From: Pelomyxa schiedti
Taxonomy: Eukaryota; Evosea; Pelobiontida; Pelomyxidae
Length of the DNA: 62,481 nucleotides
Reading direction: 5' to 3'
NCBI GenBank assembly: GCA_020536535.1
Contig: JAHLWZ010000878.1
Location: forward strand, 1 to 62,481
This document shows, one piece after another, positions 54,784-62,481 of the stretch. Positions within the stretch are counted from its first letter, which is position 1, and every line of letters starts with the position of its first letter. The notes under the pieces were generated by a model. The model was given only the letters and a program-made list of their open reading frames with translations, did not search any database and was not told where the DNA came from. The position numbers and the translations under genes were made by a program.

Positions 54784-56106
54784 TTGAGGGAGTCGATGTT
54801 TGTGGTTCGTAAGCTGGGGTTGCTTGATTTTGTGGTTTGTTGTGTTCGTTCATGTTTGAGTGCCTTATAAATGCCCGGCCAACAATTTGCTTTTACAGGA
54901 TTGGCCAAAAAAACCAACAAAGTCAAATAAAGATTTTTGGCGGGGACACAGAGCCAGGGGAAAATTACTGGGGGTGATACTCGGTGATGTACAACCCAGG
55001 AAAATGCAAAAATTTCTTTGTAGTCAATAAAACAGAAAAAGGAAACAGGGACCCTTCTTTTCTTGCGCCTTATTATTTTAGGCCCTGGCGAGATTGCAGT
55101 TGACAATGCATGCATGTCGTTGATGTGCCAGACAAGTTGAATAACAGTCGCAGTGTCCCGACATAATTTCTTTTGAAGTGGCATTGTTGGGATACAACAA
55201 ACTGGGAATCTCCCCAAAATAGAGTCATTTTGTTAAATTCATAGAAACAAAGAACGCAGCCAAATTTTGTTTCAGTTCCCCAGAAGCATGGTGGCCAGAA
55301 TAGTGTATGTTATTCGAGGTTAGCACTTTGTCATATCCTCCACAAGTTAGTTCTGGTTCACGAGAGGGAATCGTCACCATTCGAAACTGGCTGCGAGTAA
55401 TTTATTGTAGTAATTCATAGTTCTAGTTAAAAAAAAGCGTTCATAACTGACCATGAGTGGATGAAGTAGTTAGACCTTGTAGCGGTTATAAACCCAGAGA
55501 CGCTATTTCTAGAATAAAGTTACTTCGAGTCACAATTATGACTTTGAGTCAAAGCCACAACTACTACTTATAGTTCATTTAAATTTATATACCATCTCCT
55601 GTGTGATAACCGCATTTTCGTATGGGAACACGTTTCAGTTAAATTCACCAACTAGTTGTAAGATACAACTACAACAACCTGGCACTTCCCAGAGCGATAT
55701 GGAACCACCGACACTTGGGAACTCATTCCGTGCGGAAATAGTTTAAACTTCGGCCTGTGTCATCGTAAGTACGGTACTCAGAACATGTTCTTTCCGTGAA
55801 TCACTCCCGCACTTAGAGTAGGGCAATACCTCTTGAGCATGTGAGGTAGTCTCACAGTCGTAGAGTACCACAGCGGGCAGTCGTTTTGACCGGGCTCATT
55901 TTCATAGTAAATTAACAGTCAACTTGATCCCGGATTCTCAGCTGGAACAAAGCCCTCTGGACGACCTCAATGCAGTGGGATCGCCCTTATGGTAAGGGGG
56001 AACCGGGAGAAATTAGGTCCTCCACAGGACGGAGGGCAAGTGAAGGTGATGAGTTCATGATCACAAGATCAGTACGAGGGAATAATTTACCGTACTTCGA
56101 AGTAAA
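54784..56106. promoter_or_regulatory. Largest intergenic region (1.3 kb), divergent cyclin / Rab23
   Basis: No convincing coding exon. The region holds several short inverted repeats: AGTCA-n6-TGACT-n3-AGTCA at 55528-55551, a perfect 8-bp hairpin TAGTTGTA-AGA-TACAACTA at 55653-55671, and GTGAG-n5-CTCAC at 55841-55855. The latter lies inside an outer pairing of ACTCCCGC (55803-55810) with GCGGG-C-AGT (55873-55881). These may be regulatory elements or a structured RNA. Nothing here matches tRNA invariant positions. Confidence 0.4.
55653..55671. repeat. Perfect 8-bp hairpin, 3-nt loop
   Basis: TAGTTGTA followed by AGA and TACAACTA, an exact inverted repeat in the cyclin/Rab23 intergenic region. 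It could be a DNA-binding site or an RNA stem-loop. Confidence 0.6.
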
Positions 56107-57147
56107 ATGGGGGACATGCTGGAAGAAATTGAAAGTTTGCCGTCTCTTCCCTGCAACTTCTCGCCTTACTTTGTCCACAGTGTCATTGAAAGTTCTGGTT
56201 GTGGGTAATGGCCAAGTGGGTATGCTGCTGTAACTTGAAAGTGTTGGAACTAGTCTATCTAAGGTTTTCGTTTTCTGATATGGTTGCCAGGCAAAACAAG
56301 CTTGATACGAAGGTTTGCAAAGGACACATACACGGACGAGTATAAGAAAACAATTGGGGTTGATTTCCTGGAGAAGCAGTTTTTTGTTCCCTCTGTTGGG
56401 GAGTCAGTGAAGATGATGTTGTGGGATACTGCCGGTTATATCTCCCTTGTTAGTGTAGTTTTTTGACCTGACATTAATAAAGGGCAGGAAGAGCAGTTCA
56501 GTATCACTAGAAATTTCTTCAGCGGTTGGTATAGTGGCTTTTCTACGGAACTCAGCTTTTTTTAGGTGCATCTGCCGCAGTTATTGCATTTAGCACTGTG
56601 GATCGTGCTTCGTTTGATGCAATTGGATCATGGATTGATAAAGTGAAAGCTGAGTGCGGGCCAATTGCAATGGTTCTAATGCAAAATAAAGTGGACCTAA
56701 TGGACCATGCTGTAGTGTCAAAGTACGTGACTTATGCCTACCAATATCAATGAAACTTGAAACCCTAACTTCTGACTCACAAGCAAAGAAGTTGAGGATG
56801 CGGCCTCACGTTTTGGGTTACGATTGTATAGGGTCTCTGTTAAAGATAACCTCAATGTTGTCCAATGTGTGTTTATCCCAATTTCTAAAAACTGTTTCAA
56901 ACACCCAAAAGTGTTTCAATATCTTGTTGAGCTCTATGTAAAAAGACGCAATCAGGCCCCGCCACCAGTTGCTGTCCAAGGTACAAACTACCCCTTAATA
57001 GCAAGTTTGAAAATAATTGTTCCAGTTGGAGATTTTGGAGACACCAGAGCACCAGTGTCCAACACAACAACAAAGGGTGCATTCCAACTTGAGAAACCAA
57101 CGCCGGTGGACAACACTGCAAGAAAGAAATCATCAGGCAAGTGCTAA
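56107..57147 (+). CDS. RAB23: Rab23-family small GTPase
   Basis: ATG 56107 starts MGDMLEEIE; a 45-nt intron with borders GTTTGC and CACAG then joins in frame to MSLKVLVVGNGQVG, and the next exon continues with KTSLIRRFAKDTY. This gives the P-loop GNGQVGKT. Later motifs are YKKTIGVDFLEKQF (switch I and Rab family), LWDTAG (switch II) followed by a QEEQF reading, AAVIAFSTVDRASFD, MVLMQNKVDLMDHAV (NKxD) and RLYRVSVKDNLNV (G5), which agree best with Rab23. A linker then ends KKSSGKC. The MLEE start also matches Rab23. Rab23 acts in ciliary trafficking and Hedgehog signalling in animals; in protists with cilia it is thought to control ciliary membrane traffic. Only one Cys ends the protein rather than CC, CxC or CaaX. 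Confidence 0.9.
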
Positions 57148-57276
57148 TCGACACCACCTCTGTACAATGTATAAAACCAAGTGCTAAAATAGAAAATTCT
57201 TATTTTTTTTTGAGCAACTGTGCATTTCTGCTTAAAATCTTTTCCTTCCGATCAGAAATAAACAAAATAACGGACA

Positions 57277-58348
57277 TGTCGACCCCGGGCGGTGTTACGG
57301 CAAACACGACAACACCCACTACTACAAAAACGACGCAACCAACGAGAGATCTAGGCAATATTGCACGCGTTAGCACGAACGGCACAACTCGCAGGTATAC
57401 GTGGAAAGAGGTAATGGTGTCACACCGGTGTCCGATTTGTACTTCTCCCATCGTACCTCGTAGTGTGTCGTGCAACAAGGTAATGTTCTTGTGTGCGAAT
57501 AGAAAGGTATGCCTCCCTCTTTCCGGTGACGTCTGTATACTTTGTATATGATACAATTAATTTCAATTCGCAATCACTATGCTTTTGTTTCGTGACTGTG
57601 GTGGCTGGAATTGTGGTAAGTAGCAGCAGTGGTTAACTCCATTGCACCACCACTGTTTTTTTTTGGCTACTGAGCACCAAATTGTGTGCTCCCATTCCAA
57701 TGTATTTCCTTTGCCTTTTTTCTTTTCTTTTTACCTAATGTACAATACGATCCTTCTTTCTGTCTTTGTGCAATTTACCTAATTCCTTTTTAGTGCACAT
57801 TCCCCCTCGAGGAACCTGACATGCAACAGTATGTCATCCCGTCGGACTTGGTTACTGTGGTACATAAAGTCAGTCCTACTTCCTCGCGGGCTAGTACCCC
57901 TTCAAGACCCGTCACCCCAGTTTCAAGTGGTGATGTACAATCCAACAACACGGAGAATGCCCAGCAACCACTGAACAAAAGGAGGAGACAGGATGTTTCA
58001 CCCCCTAATACCATAACATTCAACCGGCAACACCTGCCGCACACCACAAATCCCACTTCACCTGTTGATATACATTCTGCTTCTATAAACACATCATCAG
58101 ATTCGCATCCACCTTCCATCACCCCACCACCCATTATTGACTTGGTCTCTCCACCGACTATCCACTCCCCACAACCTAATAGGAACCCTCCACTGAATGT
58201 GGCAGGCAATCCACCCCCAATTCACACATCAAGTCAACCACCTCCCATTGTGTCAAACACTTGCCCGCTTCCACCACCCAGTCCCTCTTCTGATGCTCTC
58301 CTTGACTTGTTTTCTCTTCCACCTGACGACCTCATCCTTGCCTTGTAG
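57277..58348 (+). CDS. Zinc-ribbon protein with Pro/Ser/Thr-rich disordered tail
   Basis: Exon 1 starts MSTPGGVTANTTTPTTTKT and ends in RRYTWKEVMVSHRCPICTSP plus VPRSVSCNK. An intron of about 310 nt follows. Exon 2 begins CTFPLEEPDMQQY, so splicing completes a C-x2-C ... C-x2-C zinc ribbon (CPIC ... CNKC), like those of UPF0547-type and other short ribbons. A long Pro-rich low-complexity tail has NKRRRQ (possible nuclear signal). It ends SDALLDLFSLPPDDLILAL, an acidic amphipathic end of the kind seen in activation domains. Function is unknown; a nuclear role is an inference. A further small exon inside the long intron cannot be excluded. Confidence 0.6.
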
Positions 58349-58668
58349 GCACAGTGCATCATCCACCATATTGTTGTTTATCTTGTTAAAAAGTATCTTT
58401 TTAAAACACAAAACACCTCACTTTGTTTTAAATCCAAAACTCGTTCTACATTCCAGTCACAAGATGAAAGTAGAAGTGCCTCGGTTTCGATTTTGATTTG
58501 ATAACTATCGTTCCCTGATGCCACCAAATCAGACCATTATCCAGTTCACGTCCAACCTTGGCTTCGAAGCTGGGGGAAACTACAACTCTGGGTTACTTGG
58601 TAGAAGGATTCGAGGAAAAGCCTTATGTGCAAAAGCCCAAGCCCATTTGTTTTTATTTTTTATGGTTG
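58349..58668. terminator. Shared convergent 3' region
   Basis: About 320 nt between the stops of the zinc-ribbon gene (+) and the phosphatase gene (-). The plus-strand open frame here reads through the end of the phosphatase gene and is not a gene. Confidence 0.5.
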
Positions 58669-61600
58669 CTACGGCAGGTGGGGTGTTAGTCCATCAAGAA
58701 ATTCTTTGTATGACACTCGGCCTGGAAAGAGCGGTGAGAAGAACATAAATAAACGAGAAAGCTGCTGGTTTTGGGGCCGGAGGAAGAAAATTTGGTGACA
58801 CACCATCACCGTTGGTGTCCAGCAGTCTGTGGAGACGCTCGATTTGTTTGTCAGTCAATGGAACCTTCAGCAACACATTCAGAGCTTCGAGGCCAACTTT
58901 GAGCTCCTCGGGACTGAGGAATCCCACTCCATCCACGTCCATCTGCCGGAACAGTCTCATTATCTGTGTTTCGAGTTGAGGAAAACACGAGGAGGAACAG
59001 GCAACTTGTTGTTGGAATGTGTACCTGTAAGCTCTGTGTGTGAATAACTCTGGCAACCTCAAGCATAACACTGTCATAGAATCCGGCCGAGTTGGATTTC
59101 TCAGCTGCGGATAGTTCGAGCTGCTTGAAGATGCTCTTGAATTTCTTGATGTTCACTTCTTCTCTCCCCCCTTCTCCAACGAAGCAGTCGTTGCTCAGCT
59201 TGTGGAGCTCCTCGGATGTGATCTTGATGCCGCATTCAGACAGCATGAGGATGAACTCAGGAGTCAGAATGGAGTTGTGGTGGTGGAGGTGGTGAGGCTG
59301 TGCTTTTGCGCGGCTCTTAAATTCGTTGAACGTGGCGGAAATAGACCCGTGTTTCTTGCATAAATGCCGGTAGATATGATGAATTTTCTTTTCTTTCCAT
59401 TCACTCTAGGCGGGAAATTCAGATGTAGCGACTTAAAAGAATAGAGAAGAATGAACCTCTGGTGCAACGTCAAAATCAGGTTTGAACTTCGAGATGAATT
59501 CAGCAAAATCTGGTTTGGCCGTAAGACCTTCCAGGAGATGAAGATATTATAACTGTAGTTACCTATCTGCCCGTCATCATTCTTGTCAATCTGATGAAAC
59601 AAGTCGAAGCACTGGCAAAAACGGAAAGTGAGTATCCTATAACAGTGCTCTGGAGGGAGTGTCTAATAACATACCTGTTCATCTGTTATTCCCAGTTGAG
59701 AGGAAGTAACGGCAGAGCGAAATTCTTGGAAGGATAAAAGATGGTTGCCATCAATATCGTATTTGGCAAATGCTACACATGAAATTAGTTTGGTTTCTAT
59801 ATTTCTACTTGAAAACCATTTTCAAGACTTCCAATTTCCCGGAATATAGAAACTGATATTTTATGCACAAGCTCCTTTGTCAACTCTGCCCATAGTAATC
59901 TTTTTTTTTTTTTTTGGGTTTTTTTTAAAAATATCTACGCATGGAAGCGTTGTACCCTTCAATCTTGGGTTTATGCCTGTTCAAAAATTTGCAGTAGTTA
60001 ATCATTCCGCCGTCTTCTTCAGCCAAGTATACCCATAGTACATTCCATCTCACTCCTGGAAGGCCAAGAATATCTTGTAACACTACAAAAAAGGGGTGAG
60101 GAAATACAACAACATCTCTTAGATTGGGCATACCAGCAACAAATGTTTCAATGGATACTTTGCCAGTCCCAGATATGTCTTGTGATGCAAACGCCTATCC
60201 AACACAAGTGTTAGACGTATGGAAAGGACCAATGGATATGAAAGTATACATTGATCAATAAATGCCTCTTTAAGAATATTCTCTGCACAATGTGATGAGA
60301 CAGAAGTAAAATTGTAAATACAGGAAGAAAATACAGAAGCGCAAGGCATACCTCTTTGATTTTTTGAAGTGTATCATCACTTGAAGAGGCATTGTCACTT
60401 TCTTCTGTGTGGAATGAAGAAGCATGGAAAGTTTCTATTTCAGGGAGTGGAAATGGATCAGTAGTACTGAGCTTGGCATAAACTGCTCCACGGAATACTG
60501 CAACACCCGCTTTATTCTCAGCTGTTCCACCATAGTTGGAGGCAGAAAAAAGTGTCAAGACCTTATTGTTGTGACTCCACTCAAACCCAGAGTCCTTCTA
60601 AAATGAAAATGAGCCCCCATTAATAAAAGCAAACAGGTTAATTACCACTTGGTGTGACCGTATTAGCAAGTCAAGGTTGTTCGCAGACAAAAATTGCTCA
60701 GTCACATCTGTGCCCCACTAAAAGTGAGGATGTCAATTACCTTGCGAAAGGGGAATTTGCAGCACGCATACACTGACACTTGATCCTCTGTGTCCAGTTT
60801 TTATTCCCGCTTCCATTCATCAGTTGGGTGAAAAAAAAAAAAAACCAAGGCTCATACCTTCTTCCATTGGGTCGCTCCATAGAATTCCATTCAGAATTTT
60901 CTTAGCTCTTTTCGCGGCAGACACTCCTGAAGGTGTTGCCGAGGTGACACCAGATGGGGGATTCTTTGCGAGCTTTTTCTCGGTGTTCCCCCTTGGTAGA
61001 TTTATCAGCTCGGGTTCCACTGTAACAGTGGCTCCAAATTCAGAAAGGCCGCCATGCATCACAATAACTCTTGAAGAGATCACAGTCGCCAAGGGAAGGT
61101 ATCTCAGTGCCTTTTCTATGAGTTCAAACATTGGCAGAGAGTAGAGCTTCAGCACTTGAGATTCAAATCCGTATTTTTCATTCATATGACGCTATAGTCA
61201 AAAGTTAGCATTGTGTTAATTCGAGAGTTGGTAGAGTACATCTTCGTGGTTTCCTCTGTTGAGATACACAGAACTTGGGTTGTGCATGTGCATCGCAAAG
61301 AGAAGTGTCAATACCTCCAGGCTCTATTGTTGTCCATTTTGGGTGTCAAGTCCAGAAAAAATTTGTATTCAACTCCCAAATAAACCTGTGGACCTCTGTC
61401 AACAAAGTCTCCATTGAATACATAAATGTTCTCAAGAGATGGAAGTCCTGTCATGAAAATAAACGAGTGCTTCGATGTTTTCTTTCGAGATGAGAAAAAG
61501 AGATACCGAATGTTTGCAGAATTGTAACAAGGTCAGTGAGCTGACCATGAAGATCGCCGACAACAACAGTTCTTCCATTCTAAGCAGAAAATTTAGCGCA

Positions 61601-62435
61601 GCCGACAATTTCATCACAGCTCGGTACCTTTGGAATAGGAGCGAACATCACTGTGGTCAAGGTACTTTTAAAATGCTGATGTGCTGCGACATATATCCCA
61701 GCAACATACCACTCAGGAAGCATTTGGTTGGACGAGAAAGCGTGGAGTAGTTCGGGAATATCCTGATCTATAGGGAGTCTTTGTCACATTATGTCAGAAT
61801 GACAGATGATATACAGCTTCTATGGCACCTTGTATTGAATGTGGGTCCTTCAAGTGGTGACCTCTGTACTCCTCCGGTCGGACAGGTGAGGTAATGGAAG
61901 CTGAAGAAGCAGAACTGCCAGCAGATAGAGTTGTTGAAGTGCTCAAGGGCACATCAGTTGGGACCACTTGTGTGGAGCCAGAAGAGTCAACAAGAGGTGA
62001 TGGTGTATCAACGCCGACAGGCACCAAATCATGATCACGATTTTCAGCAGTGACAGTGACAGAAAAACCACCGGGTGGATTGGCCCCAACATCTCCATCT
62101 TGGCAACGTTGGATTCCAAGGTTGAAGCTCGCGCCCAGACCCAAGTTGGTGCGCGGCGCCACAGTGTCAACAACAACAACAACAACACCACCACCATCTC
62201 CTGATGACACACATTCTGTCGGATCCAATTTTACAGTACAACAACTTCCTGAATCGCGAAGTGCAGAGACTCTCAGCGAGAGGGATGCGGCCGCGGCGGG
62301 GTTGAAGGACTTCAACGAACCCACTTTTTTCCTGAACTTCCTCTCGGCCGCTGCATGCTCGCTCTCTTGATTCCCATAATAATGACAACTGTTGTGTGAG
62401 TAAAGAGAAGACGCCAAATGGGGGCTCATTTTCAT
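58669..62435 (-). CDS. PPEF: Ser/Thr protein phosphatase with EF-hands (PPEF/RdgC type)
   Basis: Exon 1 (62435 to about 61,800) gives MKMSPHLASSLYSHN and a Val/Ser/Thr-rich disordered front. Then ELLHAFSSNQMLPEWYV leads into the PPP catalytic core. Metal motifs are complete: GDLHGQ (about 61,560), FNGDFVDRG (about 61,410), and LNRGNHED after splicing (about 61,250). Also present are VIVMHGGLSEFG, ILWSDPMEEG and LFSASNYGG with AGVAVF. The C-terminal half has four EF-hand-like loops: a divergent YDIDGNHLLSFQE, DKNDDGQI, MDVDGVGFLSPEE and the last DTNGDGRVSYKE, which is completed across an intron. PPEF enzymes are calcium-linked phosphatases in sensory cells and some protists. The IQ motif of animal PPEF was not seen. 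An insert between MHGG and SDP is Pro/Gly/Lys-rich. Confidence 0.92.
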
Positions 62436-62481
62436 TTTAGAAGGACTCTGGGTTTGAGTGGAGTCACAACAATAAGGTCTT

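Noticed and set aside
54096..55217. 373-residue minus-strand open frame
   Set aside because: It overlaps the cyclin first exon in another frame, is Arg/Leu/Ser-rich and matches no family. It is a shadow of the low-complexity cyclin N-terminus.
55803..55881. Possible tRNA from an 8-bp outer stem
   Set aside because: There is no D-loop or T-loop consensus and no anticodon arm. Kept only as a possible structured element.
56057..56233. Longer Rab23 N-terminus beginning at 55970 or 56057
   Set aside because: It gives an unrelated basic leader, while ATG 56107 with a 45-nt intron gives MGDMLEEIE-MSLKVLVVGNG, which matches Rab23.
58518..58748. Plus-strand 76-residue frame after the zinc-ribbon gene
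   Set aside because: It overlaps the last exon of the phosphatase on the other strand and has no recognisable motif.

Overview
The window is a gene-dense piece of a eukaryotic nuclear genome. Genes are spliced, with introns mostly about 40-130 nt long and GT-AG borders. Neighbouring genes usually lie 60-400 nt apart on both strands. The gene set (TOR, MIOS, HEATR5, Rab23, GNPTAB, a B-type cyclin, an EF-hand phosphatase, CLPTM1) is that of a free-living, probably flagellated or ciliated protist. Rab23 and the EF-hand phosphatase point to a cilium. I could not place the organism more precisely. Several genes belong to families best known from bacteria: DUF1848, 2TM, a CinA-C-like domain, Sel1 repeats and CorA.

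Layout. 1-2194: end of a zinc-finger gene, a broken transketolase relic and a CinA-C-like gene. 2255-4037 (-): a DUF1848 protein, divergent from MIOS (4107-7829, +). MIOS converges tail-to-tail on the TOR kinase (7895-17544, -). 17819-23271 (-): secreted trehalase, four-EF-hand protein, CLPTM1-like membrane protein. 23547-25410 (+): secreted polysaccharide deacetylase. 25825-28230: a small secreted protein, a 170-bp inverted repeat and an unresolved Cys-rich gene. 28289-33213 (+): a short basic protein, a protein with four tandem 2TM units, a rhodanese-methyltransferase fusion and an intronless Sel1-repeat gene. 33381-40403 (-): HEATR5, with an assembly gap in its first exon. 40665-49454 (+): a PAF-acetylhydrolase-like lipase, an ankyrin/SAM protein, a GNPTAB-type phosphotransferase and an Ap4A hydrolase. 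49922-54783 (-): a CorA-like channel and a cyclin. 56107-58348 (+): Rab23 and a zinc-ribbon protein. 58669-62435 (-): a PPEF-type phosphatase.

How the genes relate. MIOS is a GATOR2 subunit that controls TORC1 through amino-acid sensing, so the TOR/MIOS pair puts a kinase and a regulator side by side. HEATR5, Rab23, GNPTAB and CLPTM1 all act in the endomembrane system. Trehalase and the deacetylase are secreted carbohydrate enzymes.

Most notable points: the eukaryotic DUF1848 protein whose Cys motif is completed only after removing a 40-nt intron; the quadruple 2TM protein; the rhodanese-methyltransferase fusion without a visible catalytic Cys; the near-perfect inverted repeat; and a 100-N gap that is almost certainly an unmerged contig overlap. 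Exon borders were read by eye from splice signals and reading frame, so gene ends are firmer than every internal junction.
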